From Ktedonobacter sp. SOSP1-85 (lineage in GTDB: Bacteria; Chloroflexota; Ktedonobacteria; Ktedonobacterales; Ktedonobacteraceae): DNA of 64,000 bases. This document shows positions 26,718-35,234 of this stretch, piece by piece. The position numbers were made by a program, and so were the translations under genes. The notes below the pieces were generated by a model. That model did not search any database. It saw only the letters and a list, made by a program, of their open reading frames with translations, and had not been told where the DNA came from. The DNA is taken from NCBI RefSeq assembly GCF_016587415.1, contig NZ_BNJI01000001.1:1837501-1901500 (forward strand), written 5' to 3'. The stretch's first letter is position 1, and each line of letters opens with the position of its first letter.

Positions 26718-27420
26718 ATGAAAATAAACCCCATTACTCCTCACTACAAAGGCTTTCGCTTCCCGCCCGAAATTATCAGTCACGCGGTATGGCTGTATTT
26801 TCGCTTCTCTCTCAGTTGCGCGTGATGTCGAGGAACTTCTCGCCCAGCGCGGGATCGTCGTCACCTATGAAACGGTACGTCAATGGTGCCTGAAATTTGG
26901 GCAAACGTACGCCAATGCATTGCGACATTGTCATCCTCGTTGTGGTGACAAGTGGCATCTGGACGAGGTGTTTCTTACGATCCGTGGTGAGAGACAGTAT
27001 TTGTGGCGAGCGGTGGATCAAGACGGAAATGTGCTTGACATCCTTGTGCAGAGTCGCCGCAACACAAAAGCTGCCAAACGCTTCTTCCACAAACTGCTCA
27101 AAGAGCTCCACTACATCCCTCGCCTCATCATCACGGATACGCTCAAAAGGTATGGAGCCGCGAAATGAGAGATCTTGACTGGCGTGCAACATCGGCAACA
27201 CACATGCTTGAACCATCGAGCGGAAAATTCGCACCAACCGACACGATTGCGAGAGAAGAAAATGCGACGCTTCACATCAGCCCGCACAGGCACAGCGCTT
27301 TCTCTCGACATTCAGTCCCATCGCTGGGCATTTCCAACCTCGACGTCATCGCTTGACTGCCGGGACATACCGTGCCATTTTACAGAGCCGATTTCAGCAA
27401 TGAAACGCGGGTGACTGGAG
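26718..27420 (+). pseudogene. IS6-family transposase, frameshifted
   Basis: Begins ATG at 26718 (MKINPITPHYKGFRFPPEII). A frameshift near 26820 leads to DVEELLAQRGIVVTYETVRQ and then KWHLDEVFLTIRGERQYLWR (first DDE Asp) and YIPRLIITDTLKRYG (second Asp). A TGA follows AAK, and the last part reads GVQHRQHTCLNHRAENSHQP in the original frame, with the Glu in HRAEN. The C-terminal part is scrambled. No clear terminal repeats. Decayed copy of the subgroup represented at 2530-2945. Confidence 0.8.
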
Positions 27421-27532
27421 TCAAGCAGGTCGCATAACCACACCAATCTCCCCACTTCTCATTGGCCTTTAACGCCTTTCCTCGTTCTTACTTATCAATT
27501 TTTCATCCAGCTTCGAACAAGTTGACAATACC

Positions 27533-28225
27533 TTAGCGCACATTACCAGTTTCGACTGTAAGATGGTGAAGATCAATAACGCTGAACTTACCCTCGACCA
27601 GACTTCCTGGCATCACCAATGAGGAGGTTCCCAGCATCTCGTGCTTCTGTTCCTTGCCGCTTACCAGCGCCAGGCGTGGCTTGTATGTCTTGATAAGCTC
27701 AGCAAGCACAGTGCTTCCTTGCTCATGTAAGCCCTTATGCTCCGGTGGTGTACTGAAGAGGAAGATCTTCTGGTAGTCTTTAAGCTCTCCCAGGAATTTT
27801 AGCCGGTATTCGACCTCCCAGCCTGGATAGCGCAGAGTTTCTAGCTCTTCACGTATTACATGAGGATCGTCTATCACCGCGCCACCTACTCCAGTAAAGA
27901 CGATGTAGCCGGGAGCAATGGCAAAGGTAGTATGCACTCCTCGTAGGAAAGGATAGGCAATTTCAATATTTGCCGATTCCCGTAGATACTCGTAAATGGG
28001 CACATCCTCTGATCCAGGGATATAAAAAGTAGGTAAACGGGTCTCAGCGAGTATTTTGAAGAGTTTTCCATAGACCTGAGTCGTAGCCCCCTTAGGAGCC
28101 AGGCTACCGAGAACAGCAACAGCATCCACATCTATACTGGTCACCTTCTTGGCTAGCAATTCAACCTCTTCCAGATTTCCAAGAGGTTCTGAAGTTGCCA
28201 ATACTTTGCTTATATGTTTCCGCAT
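27533..28225 (-). CDS. Metallophosphoesterase-fold protein lacking metal ligands
   Basis: 230 residues. The backbone follows small archaeal/thermophile-type calcineurin-like phosphoesterases, but each metal motif is altered. The opening is ATSEPLGN where D-x-H-G-N is expected; LGSLAPKG replaces GD; IPGSEDVPI replaces GNHD; and the C-terminal GHxH region reads LVSGKEQKHEMLG. The rest, such as IYEYLRE and VIDLHHLTVETG, is well kept. A non-catalytic, possibly regulatory role is likely. A short open frame of 74 codons overlaps its start, with no recognisable content. Confidence 0.7.
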   Translation of the reverse strand: MRKHISKVLATSEPLGNLEEVELLAKKVTSIDVDAVAVLGSLAPKGATTQVYGKLFKILAETRLPTFYIPGSEDVPIYEYLRESANIEIAYPFLRGVHTTFAIAPGYIVFTGVGGAVIDDPHVIREELETLRYPGWEVEYRLKFLGELKDYQKIFLFSTPPEHKGLHEQGSTVLAELIKTYKPRLALVSGKEQKHEMLGTSSLVMPGSLVEGKFSVIDLHHLTVETGNVR

Positions 28226-28429
28226 CTTGAACGACTCCTATCATGCAATTGAGCATGTGTTTGTGAAATCGTAATATCCCTAAATCACTAAGGTTAAAAG
28301 GCATAAGGTCATCCACTTCCTTATCCTGTTTCCTCATTTCTTGGACTTCACTTTTACGCACGATAGGCAAAGGAGAAAGTTTCATCGTTCTTTGGAACGG
28401 TCAAAGAAGAATGCGTGTATCGCACACAC

Positions 28430-28705
28430 ACAATGAAGCGTTCGATGGTGAAATGGCAGCGATCGCCCTCGCACTCAAAAACTTGATGTTCCAGAAGTGG
28501 GGGAGTCACCTACGACGAGGTGATAGATACCGGAGAGCATCTCCCAGGCATGGCCTCCCTGTGGGACGTTGCCGCACCTGAAGAGCGCTATGAGATGGTC
28601 ACGATTCTCTTGGAGCCTGAGGGGCTATTTTATGACACCGAATTGAAAATGATTGTCGCACTCAAACCACGTCCGGCCGTCAAGCACCACAGCCTCCGGA
28701 CCGAT
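28430..28705 (+). pseudogene. Recombinase C-terminal remnant, family-2 copy D
   Basis: Reads NEAFDGEMAAIALALK, shifts frame, then HLPGMASLWDVAAPEERYEM, LLEPEGLFYDTELKMIVALK and PRPAV, where homology stops at 28680. Both ends are missing, including the terminal HTH module. Confidence 0.6.
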
Positions 28706-28839
28706 TAATCCAAGAGCGCGCGTGCTTCGAAGCCTACAATACCGACTCCCTCAATGCCGTGTGCTATGATGAGGTCATCACGTGAAAGAAGGAGGTCGCA
28801 TGCCAGATTCCCAATTAGACACCCACTCCGATACTGCTG

Positions 28840-28920
28840 GGAAAAACGTCTCTACCGACCAGCAGTCTACCACCTCTGAGCCAGAGGTGGTAGACTGCTG
28901 GTCGGTAGAGACGTTTTTCC
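28840..28920. terminator. 39-bp perfect hairpin in front of the PsiE-like gene
   Basis: Arms 28840-28878 and 28882-28920 pair perfectly around a 3-nt loop, with A-tract on one side and T-tract on the other. That suits a bidirectional terminator. However, it lies 40 bases after an ATG (28800) with AAGGAGG, inside what looks like the N-terminus of the next gene. The left arm reads as plausible coding sequence (NVSTDQQSTTSEP). An inverted duplication is possible. Confidence 0.6.
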
Positions 28921-29742
28921 TTGATCTCAGGGTATGTGCTGGATCGGGCCGATGGCATCATCTATGCTGTTGTAGGTGCTTGTTTCCTCATAGGCGCTAT
29001 CTGCGCGCTCTGCTATAGCTTTTGGGATTTCGGGACCAATATAACAGCAGCCATAGGAGCGGGAAGAGGAGATCCTGCCCTACTGGCAAAGGCCATTATC
29101 CAATTCGTCTCAGATCTTCTGCTGGTCTTGATTATCATGGAGGTACTGGGGACCGTTACCCATTATCTCAAATCCCACGCGACCTCGCTGCGCCCATTTC
29201 TCTTTATCGGCATCGTCTCTGCTACCCGAAGCATTCTCTCCATCGGTGCCCGGCTCTCCGTCGAAGGCTCTTCCGTCCCCTCCCAAGAATTCACCCATGC
29301 CATGATCGAGTTAGGGGTCAGTGCTGCCGTAATCCTCGCTCTGGGCATCACCCTCACCTTGCTGAGTAGGATGGCCTCACACGGCGGTTTGAGTGACTCC
29401 TCTTGCTCCTTTTTTTGTATTGGTCACCTAAACGGGACGTCACCACCAGGCATCTCCCACCGCCCACGCACCCGAGCCTCTCGCCCGCACAGCAAGAAGA
29501 GGCGATCACGCTCTTGCAGCAACCCGACATGTCCATCCGCAAGGTCGTCAGTGCTCTGGGTACCTCGCGGGGAACGATTCAGCGGTTGGTTGAGCAGGAA
29601 GGCATCGAGCGGCAGACGAGCCAGAAGCTCTCGTTCGAGCAGCGGGAAGAGGCGTTCCGGTTACTGGACGAGGGGGTATCGCTCAGGCAGGTGGCTTGGC
29701 AGTTCGGCGTCAACCCCGAGTCGCTTCGGCGCTTGGCCATGA
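28921..29742 (+). CDS. PsiE-like membrane protein with disrupted start and chimeric tail
   Basis: The core (about codons 1-155) has four hydrophobic segments, e.g. IIYAVVGACFLIGAICALCY and VSDLLLVLIIMEVLGTVTHY, and IGIVSATRSILSIG, the pattern of phosphate-starvation-inducible PsiE proteins (function not established). This frame opens with TTG at 28921 without a ribosome-binding site. The better start (ATG 28800 with AAGGAGG) is in another frame, separated by the 39-bp hairpin. After codon 160 the frame reads through family-1 repeat copy 2 in the wrong phase, giving an Arg/Ser-rich tail. Probably a pseudogene. Confidence 0.6.
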   Translation: MISGYVLDRADGIIYAVVGACFLIGAICALCYSFWDFGTNITAAIGAGRGDPALLAKAIIQFVSDLLLVLIIMEVLGTVTHYLKSHATSLRPFLFIGIVSATRSILSIGARLSVEGSSVPSQEFTHAMIELGVSAAVILALGITLTLLSRMASHGGLSDSSCSFFCIGHLNGTSPPGISHRPRTRASRPHSKKRRSRSCSNPTCPSARSSVLWVPRGERFSGWLSRKASSGRRARSSRSSSGKRRSGYWTRGYRSGRWLGSSASTPSRFGAWP

Positions 29743-29759
29743 GGCACAAGCCCTTGTAA
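29420..29759 (+). pseudogene. Two-HTH protein, family-1 repeat copy 2
   Basis: Lacks the N-terminal half and starts near gtattggtcacctaaacggg. The remaining frame is open to its natural stop (RHLPPPTHPSLSPAQQEEAI, then SIRKVVSALGTSRGTIQRLV and LRQVAWQFGVNPESLRRLA). It is fused to the end of the PsiE-like gene in a different frame. Confidence 0.65.
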
Positions 29760-29767
29760 AAACAAAA

Positions 29768-29794
29768 ACACCGACACTCATTGAGTGTCGGTGT
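29768..29794 (+). terminator. Hairpin after family-1 copy 2
   Basis: A 13-bp stem (29768-29780 with 29782-29794). Homologous to 8429-8453, with a compensatory G-C to A-T pair change. Followed by the shared cggaaccgacggg (29815-29828), after which similarity stops. Confidence 0.65.
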
Positions 29795-29914
29795 GTCCCA
29801 CTGGGGGAGCGAGACGGAACCGACGGGATTCTCTTTATTTACAACAACACTGCGTGACAGGCTGCTACTTTATAGTAGATAAACGTTCTTGTAGAATGGC
29901 TCATGGTCATTCCT

Positions 29915-31673
29915 GTTACTGGTGGCGAAGTCAAAGAGAGAAACTGGATCTCATCAATTAATATAGAGTAGACGTATGGTTTGTTGCTTGTTGATAGGGA
30001 GGTCATCCATGTCACTCAAATCGCTGCCGATTCCGCCAATTCCAGAAGAAGTCGTTCGTGTTGCTCATACGGTATTTCCCCATGGAAATGTGGTTATGCA
30101 AGTGCGTGACGCTCTGGGAACGATTTACACTGATGAGGCATTTGCCGACCTATTTCCGACCCATGGGCAACCCGCTTTCGCCCCGTGGCGGTTGGCGCTC
30201 GTGACCATCTTTCAATTTATGGAAGGCTTGACCGATCGCCAGGCCGCTGACGCTGTCCGAGATCGGCTGGCGTGGAAGTATGCCCTCAGTCTGGAATTGA
30301 CCGACGCTGGCTTTGATCATACGGTGCTCTCTGAGTTTCGTGCTCGCCTGATCGAGGGCAAAGCCGAACAACGCCTGCTGGATTTGCTGTTGGAGCGGTG
30401 TCGGGAGGGAGGGTGGCTGAAAGCTCATGGACGACAACGCACCGACTCCACCCATATCCTCGCGAAAATCCGTTCCCTGAGCCGCACCTTGCGCGTTGCG
30501 CAGACCATGGTCTACGTCTTGAATGTGCTCTCGGAGGTTGCCCCTGATTGGATTCGCGCCCACGCTCCGGCCGAGTGGGTGGAGCGATATGGGCAACGTC
30601 TCGAAGAGGAGCGCTTACCAAAAGAGGAGCAGGAGCGCACGCAGTACGCTAACCAAGTAGGAACTGATGGCTGGATGCTCCTCGATGCGCTCCAGGCTTC
30701 CTGCACCCCAGACTGGCTGAAAACGCTCCCTGCCGTGACCACCCTTCGCACCATTTGGGAGCAACAGTTTGAAGCACGGGAGCAAGGAGGGCAATGGAGG
30801 AAAGAGCCAGTTCTCCCAGCAGCTCAGCTGATTACCTCTCCCTATGACCTCGACGCGAGAAATGGCAAGAAGAGAAGCACGTTTTGGACCGGATACAAAG
30901 TGCATTTTACCCAGGCGTGCGATGAAGATGCCCCACAACTGATCACTTCTGTCCAGACGACCGCTGCTCCTCTGAGCGATGAGGGAAGCATTTCTGCCAT
31001 CCATGCTGACCTGGCGAAGAAGGAACTGCTTCCGGATCAGCATCTCGTGGATTCGGGATATGTCACGATCGCTAATCTTGTTCAGAGCCAATCTGACTAT
31101 GAGGTGGATTTGCTTGGTCCCACGCTCAAAACCCACTGGTATCAGGCAGAGACCGGCTACGACCTCACGCATTTCTCCATCGATTGGGAAACAGAGACCG
31201 TCACCTGCCCACAGGGGCGCACCAGTTCGAGCTGGACACCCGTTCAGGATGCAGGCAAGTCGTTGATCAAGATCAAGTTTTCTCAGAGCGATTGTAAGGT
31301 CTGTCCCAGTCGGACCCTCTGTACAGGAACGACTCGACGTCCCCTGACCTTGCACCCCAAGGAACAAATGCAGGCGCTTTTTGCAGCGCGCGGGCGGGAG
31401 AAGACGGAGGAGTTCAAGGACACCTATCGCCATCGGGCAGGGATTGAAGGAACGCATTCACAGGCGGTGCGCACGATGGGCTTACGCCGTTCGCGCTATA
31501 TCGGTCTCCCCAAAACCCACCTGGGCCATATAGCTATTGCTGCCGCCGTCAATATCATTCAACTTATGAGCTTTCTACGGGGAGAAGCACCAGCGCAAAT
31601 TCGTCTCTCTGCCTTCAAACAGGTCATGAAGCAAGCAAGCTGAGATGGAAGCTTCGACTTCGCCACCAGTAAC
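29915..31673 (+). mobile_element. IS1182-family element, 1759 bp, complete
   Basis: Perfect 18-bp terminal inverted repeats gttactggtggcgaagtc (29915-29932) and inverse (31656-31673), flanked by the direct repeat attcct (29909-29914 and 31674-31679). The intact transposase and clean duplication indicate a recent insertion. The target is the left terminal repeat of the ISL3 transposon. Confidence 0.93.
30009..31643 (+). CDS. IS1182-family transposase
   Basis: 544 residues from the ATG at 30009, preceded by GGGAGGTC; an upstream in-frame ATG at 29976 has no such site. An N-terminal DUF772-type region (RDALGTIYTDEAFADLF, FMEGLTDRQAADAV) precedes the DDE core with HGRQRTDSTHIL, HLVDSGYVT and AGIEGTHSQAVR. 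Cys-rich DCKVCPSRTLCTG lies before the final part. No interruption. It should be able to act on its own ends and perhaps on the related 83-bp repeat at 3277. Confidence 0.95.
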   Translation: MSLKSLPIPPIPEEVVRVAHTVFPHGNVVMQVRDALGTIYTDEAFADLFPTHGQPAFAPWRLALVTIFQFMEGLTDRQAADAVRDRLAWKYALSLELTDAGFDHTVLSEFRARLIEGKAEQRLLDLLLERCREGGWLKAHGRQRTDSTHILAKIRSLSRTLRVAQTMVYVLNVLSEVAPDWIRAHAPAEWVERYGQRLEEERLPKEEQERTQYANQVGTDGWMLLDALQASCTPDWLKTLPAVTTLRTIWEQQFEAREQGGQWRKEPVLPAAQLITSPYDLDARNGKKRSTFWTGYKVHFTQACDEDAPQLITSVQTTAAPLSDEGSISAIHADLAKKELLPDQHLVDSGYVTIANLVQSQSDYEVDLLGPTLKTHWYQAETGYDLTHFSIDWETETVTCPQGRTSSSWTPVQDAGKSLIKIKFSQSDCKVCPSRTLCTGTTRRPLTLHPKEQMQALFAARGREKTEEFKDTYRHRAGIEGTHSQAVRTMGLRRSRYIGLPKTHLGHIAIAAAVNIIQLMSFLRGEAPAQIRLSAFKQVMKQAS

Positions 31674-31769
31674 ATTCCTGGTGCATACTGCTTGTTTGCT
31701 TTTATGTATTGGCAAACAATGATATGCTTCCTTCTAAAAGAGTGTTTCATCACCAAGAATGAGGTTGTG

Positions 31770-33377
31770 ATGGAAAGGACGCCCCTGCTTCCACTGCCTG
31801 AAGGGATGTTGATTGATGAGATCCAGATCACCGAAAACGGTTTGGTCATTGCGGTCATTGCGACACATCCTACGTCGTGTTGTCCCTTGTGTTCTGACCT
31901 GTCATCCTCGATCCAAAGTCACTATCGTCGGGTCTTGCGTGATGTGCCCTGCGCAGGACGCCAGGTTCAGTTGTTCCTCACCGTGCGGAAATTCTACTGT
32001 CGCAATCCCCTCTGTCCACGGAAAATTTTTACTGAACGGCTCCCGTCCTTTGTGGAGCCCTGGGCCAGGATGACCATCCGGTACTGCCAGCAGATCACCT
32101 CCATCGGACTGGCCACCTGTGGCAAAGGGGGGGTTCGACTTGCCACCCGTTTAGGTATCCAGACCACGCGTCAGACGATTCTGCGCCGCGTCATGGATCT
32201 CCCCGATGCCCTTCCTGCTTCAATCGTCTATCTTGGGGTAGACGATTTTTCGTTTCGACGAGGCTGCCGATTCGGCACGGTCCTGGTCAACTTGGAGAGC
32301 CGGCGGGTGGTAGATCTCTTATCTGATCGGGAAGCGGAAACTTCGGCTGCCTGGATGCGCCAGCACCCAGATCTGATGGCGGTCAGCCGAGATCGTGGAG
32401 GGGAATATGCCTCTGCTGCGCGAGAAGGCGCTCCCCAAGCCATTCAGTGTGCGGACAGATTTCACCTGTTGAAAAATCTTCGAGAGGCTTTGGAGGGGCT
32501 TCTGGCGCGCCATTTGTCTACTCAGTGCAAACGTCAGACACAAGTCATCCTTGAGGAGGAGGTCCCAACGTGGCAATCCGAGCGAGCGGTCAGAATTTCT
32601 CCAAACCTGGAGCGCCTTCAACAAAGCCGACGTGAGGAACGTCTGGCTCGATACGCGCAGGTGATCGCTTTACGTAAGCTTGATCTGAGTCAAGCTGCTA
32701 TTGCTCGACAGGTCGGCATAGGCGCCAGCACAGTGCAGAGTTGGTTGGCAGCGGGGACGTTTCCTGAACGTAAGCCGCGTGAGCAAGCCAGCCACGTTGA
32801 TCGCTATCTCCCCTACCTGTTCAAGCGTTGGGAAGACGGCTGCCACAATATCGCCTGCCTCTTTCGCGAACTCGTAGAGCAAGGATACCAGGGGTCCTAT
32901 GAGAGTGTACGGGACAACCTTGTCCGTCTGCTTCCAACCGGGCGAAAGAATCCTGCTCACTCATCGTTGAAGGCACCAGCTTTGGCGACTTCACGACAAG
33001 CTTCCTTTCTGTTTCTTCGTCGCCCGGAAAAGCTCCGGGTTGAGGAGCAGGATACGTTGGCCAAGCTTCGTCAGCTTCACCCGGAGGTCGATCTGGCCTA
33101 TGACCTGGTTCAGCAGTTTGCGCAGATGCTGCGCACCCGCACGGGCGAGCACCTCGATGCCTGGCTGACCCAGGCAGCAAGCAGCAAGCTCCCTGAACTC
33201 CAGTCTTTTGCCGTTGGTGTTGAAAGAGACAAAGATGCTGTGAGGAATGGCCTCACCTGATGGATCAATAATGGCATGGTCGAAGGTCACGTGACCAAGC
33301 TGAAATTGATCAAAAGACAGGGGTATGGCAGAGCAGGTTTTCCTCTGCTCCGCCAGCGGGTGCTTCATGCAATCTGA
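31770..33377 (+). pseudogene. ISL3-family transposase with premature TGA
   Basis: Start ATG at 31770 with GAGG upstream. The N-terminal zinc-binding region (SCCPLCSDLSS; YCRNPLCPRKIF) and HTH (LSQAAIARQVGIGASTVQSW) are intact, as are the first acidic residues (YLGVDDFSFRR; CADRFHLLKN). An in-frame TGA (33258-33260) follows KDAVRNGLT. The same frame then continues for 38 codons with NGMVEGHVTKLKLIKRQGYG to its natural stop. The catalytic Glu of ISL3 (in VEGHV) lies beyond the TGA, so the 497-residue truncated product should be inactive. Confidence 0.88.
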
Positions 33378-33394
33378 GAAAAGCCCTCTTTCAC

Positions 33395-34141
33395 CTATCT
33401 CGCTTCTTTCAGAGGCGCAACGCGCGTAGCAAAAATGACCAGATAGCCAGGGACCAACCAATAGCGTTCAGCATTGTGCAGCTCGGCAACCGTTTTCTCT
33501 AGTTGAGGCTCAATCACCTTTTGGAGCATGCCGCCTGCTTGAATAACACTGTTCAGATACGTACTGAGTGGGCGATGGATGAAGTATCCTCCATAGGTTT
33601 GTTTGATGGATCGTTCCTCAAAATAGTCCCGGACCTCGACATAGCCTTTTTCCTTCCATGCTGATCCTGTTTCTTCAAAACATGGATGGAGGATGGAAAA
33701 AAGGAGTCCTCCACCACTCTTGAGTGCTGTAATACAGTTCTTGAGTGCAGGCTCATAGTTGGGGATATCCATCAAGACCATGTTCGCAATCACAAAATCA
33801 AAGGTGTTGGAGGGAGGCGTCCAGGTCGAGAGATCAGCTTGTACATAGTGAATGCCTAACTGTTCCTCCTGTTCTCGGCTCCGCGCATACGTGTAGAAAG
33901 CTTCTGATGGCTCGACACCTGTGATGCTAGCTCCCTTTTTGGCAAGGAGCCGACAAAGATATCCTTGACCACATCCTGCATCCAGAATGCTTTTGCCTCT
34001 CACATCTCCAAGCAGGGCAAAAATGGCTGGATTCAGAAGATGTTTGCGCGTGAGATCCCCTTCCTCACCAAACCCTTCGATGAGATCCTGAGGATATTCA
34101 GCATAGGCCTTTATCACGTCTGCATTGGTCACTTCTGTCAT
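33395..34141 (-). CDS. Class I SAM-dependent methyltransferase, transposon passenger
   Basis: 248 residues from the ATG at 34141, which has a strong AGGAGG. Motif I is ILDAGCGQGYLCRLL (52-66), the acidic end of beta-2 is TGVEPSE, and motif IV is FDFVIANMVLMDIPN. The C-terminal half (FEERSIKQTYGGYFIHRPLS) is typical of small-molecule or quinone-type methyltransferases. It is convergent with the ISL3 transposase and lies wholly inside the element's terminal repeats. The substrate is unknown; a role in modifying DNA is not supported by any DNA-methylase motif. Confidence 0.85.
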   Translation of the reverse strand: MTEVTNADVIKAYAEYPQDLIEGFGEEGDLTRKHLLNPAIFALLGDVRGKSILDAGCGQGYLCRLLAKKGASITGVEPSEAFYTYARSREQEEQLGIHYVQADLSTWTPPSNTFDFVIANMVLMDIPNYEPALKNCITALKSGGGLLFSILHPCFEETGSAWKEKGYVEVRDYFEERSIKQTYGGYFIHRPLSTYLNSVIQAGGMLQKVIEPQLEKTVAELHNAERYWLVPGYLVIFATRVAPLKEAR

Positions 34142-34528
34142 GACTTCCTCCTGGCATTTTGTTCTTGTGGGCATACTGGCAAGAAAGTATATCATATGGA
34201 TGCTAAGCAGGCAGTATGCACCAGGAGTGGCCATGAGCCGTAGAATTATAACATACACGAGAGAAACCACATTAATTAGTTTGGGGGGATGTCAAAGCTG
34301 CCTCTTACCACCTCTGGGGGAGAATGACTTTTTATAGCTTGCCATTGGTGCCGATGGAGAGATTCTAGTCGGTTTATTTGTGGGTATTTGTTGTCGTTTT
34401 CTGAACGCTTAAAATCTTGGCCTATCGTCTGTGGGTATTGGTAGTTTCTTTTATCTGTTGGTCAGTGTGGCTGTACTAAACGCTGTACTTGTTGTACTAA
34501 GATGATGGTTCGATTTTTTCAACTAGAG
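34142..34528. other. Transposon right end and gene-free flank
   Basis: Contains the methyltransferase leader, the right terminal repeat (34205-34239) and the target duplication (34240-34246). No gene or clear hairpin in 34247-34528. Confidence 0.6.
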
Positions 34529-34819
34529 CTATGAGAGCGACCTGAAGAGACTCTTGAATATAGCTGACCAAAATGACGATGGCGGCGCTGCTTCTCTTTT
34601 CGGTTCCTCAATACTCGTTTTTTCCGTTGTTTGAGCGTTCAAATCAGCTCCGATGTACTCTATTATATGACATAGTGCCTTGAGTTCCTTTCGGACTATG
34701 TTCATGAATTTGATATGGTCAGCCTTTGTCTTTTGCACTTCTGCCGTTTCTAGTGCTGCTTTGATTGTCCCGACAGAGAGACGCAACGTTTCAAGCTTCT
34801 GGTAGCATTCTGGTGTCAT
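34529..34819 (-). CDS. Small helical protein of unknown function
   Basis: 96 residues from the ATG at 34819 (MTPECYQKLETLRL); an ATG five codons upstream is possible. Mostly helical (KTKADHIKFMNIVRKELKAL) with an amphipathic C-terminus (FWSAIFKSLFRSL) that might touch a membrane. Not recognised. The neighbours are the transposon flank and a gene-free stretch, so context gives no hint. Confidence 0.45.
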   Translation of the reverse strand: MTPECYQKLETLRLSVGTIKAALETAEVQKTKADHIKFMNIVRKELKALCHIIEYIGADLNAQTTEKTSIEEPKREAAPPSSFWSAIFKSLFRSLS

Positions 34820-34834
34820 CGCAGCCCTTCTCAT

Positions 34835-35234
34835 AGATTGCAGAACGTCAATATTTGTGATGTCCTACCCCTCTTTAATCATTATAGTCAAGATAGAAAA
34901 GCTTTACCAAGGCCTTAGGCTACGGCATCTTTTTCACGTATTATTGGTGTTCTGATTTGATTATAGAAATTGCCTTTTCAAGCACAGTTTGCCATTGATA
35001 CGTATAAGAAGGCTAGAAGCTGGTTTATCTATTGCTACTTCGAGCCTTCTGGTGGTGCAGAGGGGGAGAGTTGAAGTCCACGACGCGAGAACCTAGGTGC
35101 TCTTCTGATGCGGTTCCATTGGCCTGCTGTGCGGAATAGCGTTTTATTTTTGTCCATTGGAGGTGAATCAAATGTATATGATCTCAACCTCTAGGATGTC
35201 AAAATGGATGTCAGAATTTCTACTGTATGGCTTG
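34835..35234. other. Gene-free stretch with repeat R1
   Basis: No gene. Holds the hairpin-plus-T-arm-like repeat R1 (34993-35079), homologous to R2 at 36256. The rest is AT-rich. Confidence 0.5.
34993..35079 (-). repeat. Repeat R1: tRNA-3'-end-like sequence plus hairpin
   Basis: Aligns with R2 (36256-36338) over about 85 bases with small gaps. It shares cattgatacg, a hairpin built on aaggctagaagc, and a downstream T-arm-like block. Here the T-arm pairing is poor. Direct orientation relative to R2; the pair encloses the cupredoxin gene. Confidence 0.45.

Larger units (their letters stand above)
29898..34239. mobile_element. ISL3-family transposon with methyltransferase passenger, split by IS1182
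   Basis: The right terminal repeat (34205-34239) matches, in inverse, a left repeat now cut in two: 29898-29914 and 31680-31697. Rejoined, 31 of 35 positions agree and all four differences are C/T. The unit is flanked by a direct repeat gtagaat (29891-29897 and 34240-34246), close to the 8-bp duplication usual for ISL3. Without the inserted IS1182 and its duplication it is 2577 bp. It holds the ISL3 transposase and, convergent, a SAM methyltransferase inside the same repeats, i.e. a transporter IS. Confidence 0.8.

Noticed and set aside
28161..28385. 74-codon minus-strand frame overlapping the phosphoesterase-like gene
   Set aside because: No recognisable content and only a weak start signal; possible small gene but not supported.
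33395..34141. DNA methyltransferase of a restriction system
   Set aside because: SAM motif I is clear, but no DNA-methylase catalytic motif (DPPY type or PCQ) or nuclease partner is present.
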